Shown here: positions 47,318 to 59,560 of the stretch, in pieces
Layout of the letters: each line of letters begins with the position of its first letter
How positions within the stretch are numbered: the stretch's first letter is position 1
NCBI RefSeq assembly: GCF_008831285.2
Contig: NC_045149.1
Span: forward strand, 21,159,035 to 21,219,034
Source: Nymphaea colorata
Lineage: Eukaryota > Streptophyta > Magnoliopsida > Nymphaeales > Nymphaeaceae
Direction of reading: 5' to 3'
DNA: 60,000 nucleotides
Notes under the pieces: model-generated
The model's database searches: none
Seen by the model: only the letters and a program-made list of their open reading frames with translations
What the model was told of the DNA's origin: nothing
Program-made: the position numbers and the translations under genes

Positions 47318-50300
47318 CTACAAGCGTTTGGCATTTGACTGTTCCGCCAGATACCTGCATGGCAGTAAAGAGCATAAATCATGCAACCGAAATGTATCCA
47401 AGACCAAGTTGGAATTATTCTCCAGTGATGCGCCAAATTTGTCACAACTAGTTGAGAGATGAACAAATAGCGATAGCACATCCTGTGAGATTGGACACTA
47501 GGAAAAATGCCACTGAACAACTTGAGGAGGAAAACCAACTGAGGACATGCAACAATACCATCTTCAGTTGTGCTGTTTTACATGAATTAACTTCCTCCCT
47601 TTGACTGAGTCCAGCAAAAAATTTCAAGTCGAAACTTCATAATTCATATAAAGCTGAATTTCTTGTAAACCTCAATTTGTCAACTGACCAAGAGTTGAAC
47701 ACTTCCTTTTGGGGTTGAAACCCAAATTGGTGTGGCAACACCAAAAAATGGAGCGTTTACCAACTTTACGAATTGCACTTAGACATCAATGGTTAGTAAG
47801 CACAAAAAAAAGTAATTTTGCTATTATATTCATAGAGAATGTCGAGGCTTTTATATTACTTTGCATTTTCTTCTCATCTTCCATTTCATACTTTGGACTA
47901 CCGTTTCTATAAGTTCAAACAACCAGAGGTATGGGAACGATACTGAACTAAATACAAATGTATATTAAAACAAAAACAACGAAAGCAAATAAAACTAAAA
48001 AATCAAGGTTGGGAGAGAAGGTGAACTTAGACGTGATAGACCCCTGTTAAAAATTGAAAATAGCATATAATAGTTATTGACGTTAAAATGATAATCAACA
48101 TCCTTTATACCAAATATATGTCGGTAGCAACTGCAGTTAATCTTGAAAAATTGTCATCACGTAAATAAAATTTTGGTGGCATTGGAAAATTAATATTTGG
48201 AACAGTTCAGAATATTCAAAGATTTTGTTACTTAAGCCCTGTCTTGAAATCTAACTTTTTATGTCCTGAATCAGGCATCTCAACTAGATTGGTGAACTAT
48301 CATGAAGCTGATGCTCAGGTGCATCAGCGAAATGTGACTGGAATCTGTTCAAGCCAGGTTGTTTTCAACAAGCAAGCTTGACTTTAGCCTCGGAACTTCA
48401 GCCATTAGCTGTTCAAGTCAGGGCATCTTCCTATATGGCCAGATAACAAAGGTAGATACCAAAAAAGAATTCCTCTTCCTTGAGCAGGGAACTGATAAGA
48501 AAAGAAGAAAAAGCAAGAATACACAAATCTTACTTGCCGGTGTAGAATCCTGCAGAATACCAAGCCGTAAGAAGATCAGAGATCTGAGTGTCAGATCTGC
48601 TGCTCTGACTGCCCCCTTGCTCACCTGCATCCACAACCCAGAAGACATTCAACTCTCTTTTCTATGAACCAACATCTCAAAAGCTCCATAGTGTCTATAA
48701 ACAATAAACAAAGCCATGATCCACCCAAAAAGCAGATTTGGCACTTCTAATAAATTCAAACAAAAATCATCCAACAAAAGAAGCAATATGATTGTCATTG
48801 TGGTTTTCAGAAGAAACATTAGCTTCCTAAACCTTTCGCAGATCAAAGTGATGATCAGGACAACTGTTGAAGAAAGCATCAGCCTTAGAACATGCATGTT
48901 TTCCGAGGACAATGTTGACCAGATTTTAGGTGTTCAGTCTGTTGACAAATAAAGCTAAAGCATATAAATTGACTTGTAATATGCTAGCGATAGGGGTGCT
49001 TTTGAGTTCCTTCTCTCCAAGCCGAAGTTACAGTAATCAGATAAGATAGGGTTTTTCAACAGCCTTATGGAACAAGCACTAGCAACAACTTATTGATGCA
49101 ATACAAGACGGAACAAGATTAATTTCATCCACAACCACAAACTGGATCCAATCATGAATTATGACCTACACTATATATTAAGACATAGCAACATCTTTTT
49201 TGCTTTTCCTTTTTACGACAGAATGTGCCATGGGTTTGTCATCTTCCATAGTCAGGAATTTCCCATGCTATAGCATAACTTCTGCATATCACCCAGAAGC
49301 TCTTAAATCCATATCATTCAGAAAGAACACTAGGACTTATATGGAAGATGTAAATGATTGCAAAATTTGCTTAATTGAAGTCTGTGTGCGTCCAGATACA
49401 TAAAAAAGAGGCAAGTCTGTGCATGTGCAAATAATATAAGGCATTCATTTCTCGTTTGAGTGGATGACAAAACTTCTAGGAGCCCACATCAAGAACAATC
49501 TTGGCCTGATCCCTTAATCGGAACTCCAGGTGGAGTGAAGGTATGAATGCATGTGCTGCATGTACACAGCTATATATGAAACCCAAATAAACACAATTTC
49601 ATGTGTGCAAATACACATGGAAAGCATCAATTAACAAGTGTGCATACTCATATTCAATGCACATAGAAGCCACATAAATTCACAAAATACATGCGTACAA
49701 CACTATCAAATGCATTTCCAAAAAAAAAAAAACCATTATAGACTAATAAACATGAAATGTGGCTTTATCCCAGAGGATGGTGCACTTGAGGATTTCACAC
49801 ATTTTGAGCCAGTAGGAAAAAAATTGTTCCTTTGACCTGGAGTGCCAGTTAAATGGACAATGGACAAGAACAGAAAAAAACTGCTGCATCATATAGAAGT
49901 GACACATTCACATACACAAACATTTTTCTTACATATTTCAGAGAAAAGCCCCTGTTCTGCATCACATCTCAATATCTTTAAGTGCAACAAGAACATGCAA
50001 CAAGTGGTGTTTCTATATTCTGAAATTTCTTGATGGCAGTTTGCTTGGAAATTTGGAATGATAATATTCCATAAACTACAGCAATATAGGAGGAAGAAAA
50101 GTGCAAAAAAAGTAAATCATAACCACCATCAACTACAATAATTAAGTTTATCCAACAAACCACTTACAGTGAGGTAAACCCTGATGTTCAGGAATAGAGT
50201 GGTACAAATGCATAAAGGGTATTAGTCAATATCTGACAACACATTTTTGCATGCAATGATGAATATGACCATTTCTATAAAAAGCTTTTGCAGTATCAGC

Positions 50301-53300
50301 TTATAAACTCAAAATAAGTAAAGAGAAACCCAAGCATCCCAGAAATGATGAGACTGCAGTGGAGATAAGCAGAACAAATCATATCCTTACAAGCACATCA
50401 AGACAAAAATATAATAGACAAACATAAAGTCCAAAATTCAAAATCTGTATCTAGCTCAATAGCTTTTCTATTTTGTGAACACGACATAACATTTATGGGT
50501 CTCCAAAAAAAAAAATGGCAAACATAATAATGAATTACTAATGGCATTGATTGCTTAAACCCACAAGTCCACCAGTAGGCGATAATTGGATCAGGCTTTA
50601 TTCAGCAGCATCACCATCGTAAAATACTTTTTACCAACACAAATATAAAAAAATAGATTACCTACTGTTTAAAAGAGTTCAAAATTCTACATAGGTGAAT
50701 TTATAAAGAATATAAAAATGAATTCAAACTTAATGCATAAGAAAGGCTAACAATCCACTGATCAGGCTAATGAGTTGGCTTAAGACTTCAAGTTAACAAA
50801 GATCAAGGGTTTATAGGCAGGGCTATTGTCTCTTCACATAATCTAGTGTTCTTCTGCTTAACACCAACTTGCAGGTTAAAGAAAGAACAACATCCTTTCC
50901 ATACCAAGTAGACTAAATAACTCTTTCTGCCAAAGGCGGACACAGATGCTGTGCTAGACCAAAGAGGTAAAAAAAAGAAAAACGAATGAAGCAGCAAAAA
51001 TTACTATGGATTAATCTTCAAAACCACATGTTCAAAAGTAAGTAATGCATGCTGACCTTCACAAGCCTTATTAGACTCAAAAGCTTTGATCTTGATAGAA
51101 GCTAGAGCCCTTTCTGCAGCTTCTATTCCCAGTGACACAACACTATCACAAGAAGAAGATCTCTGATTTGCAGTACCCAAGGCCGAGTCTGGAACAGTGG
51201 CAGGGATGCTACTATTAGCAGCACAGTGTACCACCTCAGGAGATAATGTGCTAACAGGTTGAGCAGGTACACAGTAGCAAGGGTGACACAATGATTGTAA
51301 GCAAGAGTTAACTGACTGGTACGTAGGGAGCTGATGGGGCTGGGCAGTGCAGCAGCAAACATCCCATGGGGAAGAAGAAACACAGCTACTACTTGATGGT
51401 TGATCATTGCTATAACTTGCTTGATAAATTTGTTGCAACACCTGCTGCCTTTGCATCTCAAGCTCATTATATTTACTAATTAACTGGCTATAGTCTGCAT
51501 ATTCAGGAGTCGCATAACCATCAAATTGTCCATGTGATGCAGGATCCATAGATGCATATGTACAACTATTTTTGATGTTTGAGTCAGACGCTGGATTATT
51601 TTCATCAAGAGCAGGACTCTTGGCTACTTCTCCTGAAGTATCACAGGATGCAGGAATCTCGGTTGAACCCTTTAATAAGTTATCAGCATCACGATGAAAC
51701 TCCACATTTCTAGAGAAATCAAGTCTGAAGGTACAAGTAAGTGGAGTTGCACAGTGGAAAAGTATGTTATGCAACAAAGGAAAAAGCACCAACAAACAGC
51801 TTCTCTTATTATAGGTTTGATAATATCCAGGAGATAAAACAATCAGACAACCATCTAAGCAAGACACTAAGAATTGCTGAACAAGTCTAAGCAATTCAGC
51901 AAATGAAAGGAATAGAAATTGGAGAACACTAGATACTAATCCATGTATTCAGGAACAGCAGCCTAGGGCCTAGGCCATCTAGTCACTAGGCTTTATCCTA
52001 GCAAGTAGCACCTAGGGAGCTCTCTTGAGCCTCCTAAATAGGAAGAGCAAGTCTTTCTTCTTGCCTTCACACACACACATATATTAAATAGATGGGGCCC
52101 CACAATTGTTTTTCATTATGTGAACTTTGCAATTATTTTCATTCTAAAAATTAAGTTTCAAAATTTTAGGTCCATTTTCTAAGCTTGTTATGAGTCCCGG
52201 TTGGGCCCTAACTTGGCACCCAGTGGACCTTTTAGAGCTTGCAGTCCACACATACTAGTGATTTTCACCAAACTTCCAGTTAAAAGCTCTTGAACACCAA
52301 CATCAAACAAAGAAAATCGTTGTATTGGAGAATTCTTAGGCATTGCAAAGTATCTTCGGAATTCCAGTTTGACACTTTAATACATGGATAAGTATAGACA
52401 GTTAGACACTCTAGTGCTTCACTTAGAGCATTATGGTACAACTGTTAAGTGACTCGTTAACATAAACAGGAAACATGTCAAGCTGCACTTCCTTGTCATC
52501 AAGAGCAGTTTCTTTCACTTATCTTGCAGCATAATGCATTTCCAAGATTACCAACAGCTATACTGGAAACTCGTTGTAACAAAATTGGTTCTTGCTTTTG
52601 TAAGGGATATCAAGAAAAGACCTTTAAGTACACATGTATTCCATACTGATACAAATTTCTGTTACATTTTTACCAGTTAAAACATCTATATATTGTTCAG
52701 TTATTGCACCATGTTGTCCTCCCTTCCTTCTACGATGTCAAAACAACACAGTCATAAAACCAGAGAGAAAAAAACAAGCACTTGTTATTGCAATCACTTA
52801 CCCTATGTTATGACAATTTCTTAAATTAATTATTCATGCAAAAAACTTGCATTAGCAGCAACCAAATTATTTGAAATGCATTATTAAAACCCTAAGTTGG
52901 CATGGTCGCATGAGAAATATCAAAGTTGAGCTTCAGGCAACCTGTTGAATGTTGAACTATTTATCCCGACAGATATCAAATACAAGTTACAAATGAACTT
53001 AATGACTGACCTTGACTCACCAACAGCACTGATTTCCCCTCCCTGAGCATCATTTTCAGCCTTAATTGCATGATCAGAACCGCTTTGTTGTATTGCATGC
53101 ATCACCTGTAAAAAAGGAGATATCAAGTACTCATTTTTAACTTACCATACAGTGATACAGAACATTAGAATCCATACTAACCACTTCTCTTAAATAACCA
53201 TTCTTTCATAAATAACTAAATATGTGTGCCAGCTAAAGATGAACAGGAATTCAGGTGTGGAGCCAGAATTCTTGTCTTGGGGAGGGCCAAATTGACAAAT

Positions 53301-54593
53301 CGGGACAGGCAATCTTTCATTGAGAAAGAAATGTGACAGCCAGATGTTTGTTTCATTCAGAAATGGGACAAATGGCTGAGGGACCATCTGTCGTAGGGGC
53401 CAATATTTTTCAAAAATTCTTAAACACAGGCCAAAGTAAAATTGTTGAAATTTTTCAGATGTAAATTTTAAGTTTTCAAATTAGAGAGGGCGCTATAGCC
53501 CTTGTGTGCCCTTGGCTCTGCCGCACAGGAATTACCGGTCAGCAAAAAAAAGAAAAAATCATAAACATAGTTTAGTTGCAGAACAGTTACCACTACCAAA
53601 GAAAGAAAGCCGAGATCCACAGTTCCACACATACTATTACATTTGCATCGGAGTCATTCAATAAATCCTAATGCTTGACATATTTGTTTAGACAAAATAA
53701 TCACAGTTCAGATAGACTAAATAAACTAAGGGCAGGGAGCACAAAGGGGACGAGTAGCATATAAATTATCAAGTCTTTTTATAAGTGGAAAAGTTCAGCT
53801 AAAACCGTCAGATTTTCATTTCAAATTTTCAAATATGGAAACACTAAATAAAAAAAGTATGGGCATAGTAATGCACGCGTAAGTAATATGCTTTAACTGC
53901 CAAAGAAGGTAAGCGAATTCGAAAACCCGTTAGTGGTCATACACAAAACAACTCCACAAGTTTCGTTACATTTCAGACAAACATCTGAAAAAAAAGGGGT
54001 CAAAAATCGCATCCGAACCAACTAACTGAAGGCCTGTACAAGCCCAAGACTAATGAGAGCACCTCATTTAAAAAGACCATTCAGAAGCTAGCTAAATCCT
54101 AGAGCATACCCAGCCATCAATAATTTCAAATATTTAGGAATAAACCTTAACTCTCAATCACTGACTACGTAAAGCGACTATCATCGAAGGACTACCTAAT
54201 TTCATCCTCAAAACGGCGCAAAAGTGGCCAAGGATATCATTCCAATTGCACAAGCTTCGGCAAAGATGAGCAGAAAATAAACGAGGAATTTCATCCATAG
54301 TTGCAGAAGAAGCAACCGGCTCAAATTCAAATACCAGGTTAAAGTGCACAGTCTCAAAGGTTGAAACAACTCGGAAGCAATGAACAGCATGAACGAGCAA
54401 AGAGCATTTCACTATCAGGGTACCTAAATGAACTCGACAAACCCCAAAAAAAAAAAAAGATCGAGATAGAAAATGGAATCCCTAACCAGGGGCAAGCACG
54501 AGAGGGAGGAAAGGGAACGGCGACCTTGTATTTGGTCATGGCGTCGTCGAAGGCGCGAATGAGAGCCGAATCGTCCCAGATAGCCGACTCCAT
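47318..54593 (-). CDS. SMN-like protein (Gemin2-binding helix and YG-box, no Tudor domain), 5 exons
   Basis: The ends of this 319-aa protein match survival motor neuron protein, the core of the complex that loads Sm rings onto spliceosomal snRNAs. Exons: 54593-54525, 53105-53011, 51724-51057, 48624-48534 and 47354-47318. All introns are GT-AG and phases agree. The N-terminus IWDDSALIRAFDDAMTKYK (5-23) corresponds to the SMN segment IWDDTALIKAYDKAVASFK that binds Gemin2. The C-terminus LLTAWYSAGFYTGKYLAEQS (295-314) has the spaced Tyr/Gly pattern of the YG-box used for oligomerisation. Between them lie an acidic/Ser region, a probable coiled coil (YSQLISKYNELEMQRQQVLQ) and a Cys/Pro-rich stretch. 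No Tudor domain is visible, as in fission yeast Smn1. Plant relatives are, from memory, often labelled rho-GTPase-activating gacO-like. The gene model is strong; the SMN function is inferred. Confidence 0.88.
48625..51056 (-). other. SMN-like gene intron 3 (2.4 kb)
   Basis: The intron joins GTGAAG/GTCAGC to GATGCAG/GTGAGC at a phase-1 junction that reads as EGEQGGSQSS. It is AT-rich with no recognisable insertion. The other large introns of this gene are 47355-48533, 51725-53010 and 53106-54524. Confidence 0.7.
53255..53530. mobile_element. Small non-autonomous repeat inside SMN-like gene intron 1
   Basis: The left end GGTGTGGAGCCAGAATTC and right end CCCTTGGCTCTGCCGCAC are imperfect inverted complements around GGAGCCA/TGGCTC. 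The same terminus occurs at about 12802 and 37099, so this is a dispersed family. The interior has no coding potential. Confidence 0.55.
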
Positions 54594-55785
54594 TCCCGCG
54601 GACTCCAACCCCGACAAAAAAGATCGCCCGATTGTATCCGACCACTGAGTAACCACTTCTACAGATCGCGAGCGAAACCCCGGAAACGTTAATCCTAATT
54701 CTACCGAAAAATGGGAGAACACAAGCAAACTGAACCCTAATCCCCCGAGCTTGGAAAATCTTCTCGTCTTCCTTTTCCCGCCCTCTCTCTCCCTCCCTCC
54801 CCCTCTATGAATGGGCGGCGGGAGCTTTCACCAGAAACCGAAAAGTCTGAAACATAGCCTACCGGGAAATGGACCACGTTCTCAGATCCAGATCCGAATT
54901 GACAGCGTTACCCTTCGTTTATTTAGAGAAATTCTTATTTAAGGTCCAAAATTTTGTACTTAATCCAGAAACAGACCCACCTTTCTGAATTCCGCAGCTT
55001 ATATATCAGGATTAATTTAGCCAGGTTGAGTAAGCAAAATGATTCTAATTAATCATCACCTGCAAATTATATGTCAGGATCTAATTAAATATTTAAATGT
55101 AGAACTGGGAGTTGATTTTTGTATCTTTTGCATTCAGATCTGAATCCGACAAGCCTGCAAGGGATGTAAATGGTTCCAAGACTTTCGCAGATTTGATAGA
55201 GACTCTATTCTTTACCGCTACCGTCACAAAGACTCAGGACCTGGAAAAAAACAGAGACAACCAGACTTGACATTGATGAATTTTATCGTGTACAGTTTCC
55301 GTCTGCGCGGAGCAAACCGAACAAGAAAAAAAGAGGTCCCTGCAATGAGAACATCAGCTTTAAATGCTTGCAAAACTAGTGAAAACTGTTCATTGAAACC
55401 TGCCAAACTTGTTGAATGATGGAGCAGCATTGAAGAATTCTGCTAGTGCAGTAGTCGAAAACCTTCATTCACATGAGCATATGCTGATCTTATCAACTAT
55501 TTATGGGGGAGGATGCACACCAGATCTCTCTGTTCTCTGAAGTCATTATTTGCTTGCTGTGAAAAATTATGAATATATATCAAGTTCTCTTTCATGTCTA
55601 TATGCATATGCATGTAGATACTTATTAATATAAATAAATGGATCCTGACAGCAAGCAGAGACATGCATTGACAGACAGATGAATTAATTGGATATCATAG
55701 ACAAACAATCCATTAACAATTTAATGTAAGAAATTGCAAACTAACTCAACCCAAGATCAATTGGCATAAGACACTATTTCCTTAC
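54594..55785. other. Spacer between the SMN-like gene and the next gene
   Basis: Just upstream of the SMN-like start, 54780-54810 is a strong pyrimidine run on the plus strand (purine on the coding strand), a usual promoter or leader feature. No clear TATA box is seen. The remainder up to 55785 should contain the 3' UTR of the upstream minus-strand gene. No other gene is visible. Confidence 0.45.
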
Positions 55786-55973
55786 CTAGTTACCTTGACC
55801 TTGAGGAACCCCAGCTTGGACAGAAGCATCCTGAGCAGGGACATGAAATTGAGAATCATGTTGTCCTGCATGGTGTGCAAGCGCTCGTGATGGGGATTGT
55901 GCAGGGTGATGATATTGTGGATATGAATTGGGTTGAGGGGGTGGCCCATATGGAACATAGGGCACACGGGGTG

Positions 55974-56005
<32 letters not shown>

Positions 56006-58914
56006 TGGTATTGGTAAGGGTATTGGTAAGGGTATTGGTATGGGTAGTATGATGGGTGTGCATTCTGTTCAACGAGGACATGATAGGAACCCTGTGCTGC
56101 AGTTGGCATGTAAGGCACACCCAAGTTATGTGTGTGATAGTGAACATGAGGAACTTCTGCGTAGGGTGGTGGGTTTTCATATGGAGGAGTGTTGGACTGA
56201 TGGCTGTACGTTGCAGCTGGAACTGAGGCTGCCGAGCCATGGGGGGAATCATGTGGATCTTCCAGTAAGTGCAGAGCATTCCTCAATGCAGTAATTATTC
56301 TGTCTCGGACCGAACCAAACACACCTCGTGTTCCTGAAGAATAGGTATCAAGCAGTCTAGTTAGAAGGCCTGATAGCTAACAAAAACAGCTACACGATGC
56401 AAGATTGGCAGTCAGATCAGATGCACAGAAAAACAATCAGGTGTAGCAGACTAGCTGAACCACATCTTACATTTTTGTGGATAAAAGATAAATTGACTAA
56501 TTGCAATTTGCAGGCATAGATAGAAAAAGAATGGTTAATGCAATTTGAGTTACACATTATCATTACTGGAATGGTGTATAGAAAATCTGTGCTCACTTTC
56601 AGATGGAGGCAGGTCGGTTATACTATTCTTGGCTCTTGCTCGAGTTAGCTTTGTAACGATATCTTCTGCCATAATTTGAACCTCCATCATAAGACCGGCT
56701 TCTTCACCATAGACCATTGCTTGATGACCTTGAGAACCTGCAGGATGATATTAAATGGGCGGTGAAGATGCACAGTACTTCTGGTAAAGATAGGACGTTC
56801 ATCAATTACCATCTTGAGGTGGAGCTGCCCTTATAGTATGTGACATATTTTGGTTGACAGAGGTAGGTTTGTTCCTTGCCCTCCTGAAATACAGTCATAG
56901 AGAGAAAAAAGAGTTTGGGTTATCTAGCTGTATCCAAACATGGAGTGGCTTAACAGAGTAACTCGCATAACAGTCCTTTTCTATGCATCCAAGTCAAACG
57001 TATCTTTACTTCGAGAATATCACTCTCTAAAAAGAATCATTGGTAACAGAAAAAAAAAATTAAACAAACTCAAGCAGTACATAACAAATGTAAATGGCAG
57101 TTTTTTTTATGAGATGAAGAACATATGACATGGAACCTCAACTATTCATACCAGACAAGCAACTGCATTGTATAGCTGGTTGTGAATTATGATCTTGATT
57201 TAATTCCAACAGCCAATGTAATGTAGCTAGCAAAGATCAATAGTATTCATGCAGTATAAAATAGAAAGCTCCAGCTTGAATATACAGGGTGAGCTAAGTT
57301 ATTTTGAGCATCGCCTAGAAGATGTAGACTGTCACATGATGTTCTACAGAACTTGTAAGTCAGAGCAGACTAACAAGCTTTGTCAGTATATTAGTGGCAG
57401 TACATTTACCTGGAAATGGACAGTCTTTGGGGCATTTCATAATAACAAGCAAAAGAACCGATAGCTTGAATTACAGTCTACAGACCTGCACTTATCTCAT
57501 ACCATTGATCCTCTATACTAAAGATGGGGGAATCTGCTCGAAATGTAGTGCCACAGAAACTACAAAAATATAATTGCTAGAACCAAGGATCTGGATTATT
57601 ATAAAATTTTTATAAGTCGAAAAGTTAATATAGCAAAGATACTATATCTTCCCTCTGGTGTTCATTTTCATTACATTGAGTTCGTTTCAAATGAATTCAT
57701 TTACGATTGTTAAGCTGCAAATGTCAGTAATGATTCCACACTTCCTGCAAAGATGCCTTTGCAAATTTCTTGACTCTCATGACTGAATTAGAAAAATCCC
57801 AAAAACGACAACCACCAAGAAATTAAATCCATCACAAGAAGTGCCATTCAAAAAGAAAAACATTCATAATTAAGTTTTTTTTGTTAATCAACAAAAGCTG
57901 CATTCCATCTAAGAAAAATCAGCCAAGAAAGAAAAAAGAAGAAACAGCAACGCCACAAAATCATCGAAGTTAAATATTTCAAAGAACCATAATTAGCAGA
58001 ATCTTTTTCGCCATAAAGCAAAACAAGATTCAGGCTACCCGATTTTCTTAATTTCCCCAAGACCAGCTGACATTCTGAATTTATAGCACCAAAGCACCAC
58101 ACACGTACAGAGAAAAGAACAACAAATACACAGAAAAAAATTGACCTCAACCAAGAAAAGCTTAAACAGTAAACAACAGCAGATAATCATGATTTCTGCA
58201 TAGTTCAGCTTACTACAAGAGAGAAATATTTGCTTCATTAAACAAAGAACTCAAGAAAAGTACTTATCATCACAAGCCTATAAGAAATAAGAAAGACGAG
58301 ATTTCCAAGAATTGGAAGAAAAGTTCTCTGTCCTAACAGGAAAATGGAAACCAAAAGAACTGATGGGGAGAGAGCATTGGAATAGAAGATGCAACATAAA
58401 AGCCATGCACGGTCTGCGCAGATACAGAGAGAAAGCCAAGAAGACGAAGCACAGCAGTCAGAACTAAGCCATTTCTCAGCAATGCAGTAATCAAGAGAAC
58501 AAGATGAAAATGGTGAAATAGCGAAAGGACCTTGGTTTGTTCGGCATCAATGAGTGAAGCAACCTTCACAGGGAACTCCGAACACCCTGATTTGTCTTTA
58601 CTTCCTTGCGGCTCTACGTCGAATGCTGAAAATGGTGGCGAGTTCGTCGGAACCTCTGTATCTTCTCTCTCTCTGACTGAGAGGGACTGCTGTTAGTTAA
58701 CTGTAATATAGACCCTAACCGTCACTTCAAGAAGAACTAGAGACAAAGAAAAAAAAAGAAGAAGAGGAAGAAGGATGATGATGAACAGGCGACGAAGTAA
58801 GGTTTGACACAGGCTGGGCCAACGTACCTTACGGAGGCCGGTGCGGAGGGTCGTTTTGGTGTTACAGCAAAAGATTTGGATATCTTTGGAGAAAGATTTT
58901 ACTGGATTCCACAT
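55786..58914 (-). CDS. Uncharacterised 360-aa protein with CxxC motif and Tyr/Pro-rich tail, 6 exons
   Basis: I do not recognise this protein. Exons that join in phase with GT-AG borders are 58914-58828, 58689-58531, 57576-57503, 56883-56810, 56737-56597 and 56333-55786. Residues about 30-82 are polar with the conserved-looking end VASLIDAEQTK. Residues 85-97 read YFCSFCGTTFRAD, one CxxC that could be half of a zinc site. Residues 107-131 are basic/polar (RARNKPTSVNQN). Residues 145-205 look helical (MMEVQIMAEDIVTKLTRARA; GVFGSVRDRIITALRNALHL). The rest is Pro/His/Tyr-rich with a PPxY-type PPPY and a run of Tyr-Pro dipeptides at about 274-300. The start exon (MWNPVKSFSKD) is the weakest part: it has a real ATG, a strong donor and the right phase, but no family support. 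There are no membrane segments or signal peptide. The multi-exon phase agreement makes a real gene likely; the function is unknown. Confidence 0.7.
55975..56045 (-). repeat. In-frame hexanucleotide repeat encoding Tyr-Pro / Tyr-Gln
   Basis: Plus-strand TGGGTA/TTGGTA units alternate about 12 times. On the coding strand they read as TACCCA/TACCAA, giving tandem Tyr-Pro and Tyr-Gln dipeptides inside the last exon of the uncharacterised gene. Such repeats commonly vary in length. Confidence 0.9.
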
Positions 58915-59560
58915 GGCAGAAACCCATCTAATGACTTTAATTACGATGGCCTCCCATTCTTTTCAAAGAGAAAATAATTAATTTACGGAAAGGCACCTAA
59001 CTTTCAACACATTTTCAAATGAACACCTACATTTTCATATGTTACGCTTGACTCCCTAAGGTAGTGAGGTTTAGAGGGTGATTTGCACCATATGCCCTTT
59101 CAAGAGATGGGGTCACTTGTGTATGTTAGAAAGTTAGAAAGTGATTGCACCCTCCTTTCACCGGGTGGGTGAAATGACATAATGCTTCATAAGAATTACA
59201 ATTATGAATAGACTCTTATATTGATGTATAAGGTGCATTTGCTCGAGAAAGGTTTGAGATTAATTGTAAGGAGACTAACTTGTATATGTGGTATGTTTTA
59301 AGTGAGTAGTAAGAGTATTTCATCCAATCACTCAGTTGAGAGCTTATTCTTTCTATCTTTTATGGTACTAAGTCTGTTTTTGGTGCATTGAGTTTATATC
59401 ATCATACGTTTCAGCATGCACATTGGTACCCCTTTTCCTTTTGCAGTCCAAGAAGTTGATACAACATGAGTTCTAGGCCCCTGCCCCATCCATTACACTA
59501 ACCTCTCTCTCTATCTCTCTCTCTAATACATGGTTAAGCAAGATCCAGGAAACCCATTGT
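58915..59560. other. Upstream flank of the uncharacterised gene
   Basis: This is AT-rich intergenic DNA with a CT run at about 59504-59524. No promoter element stands out. Part of it may belong to the degraded retroelement that follows. Confidence 0.35.

Noticed and set aside
57484-57502. Longer form of exon 3 of the uncharacterised gene (donor GTGCAG/GTCTGT)
   Set aside because: It would leave the wrong phase for the next exon; the upstream donor CAATG/GTATGA keeps the frame.
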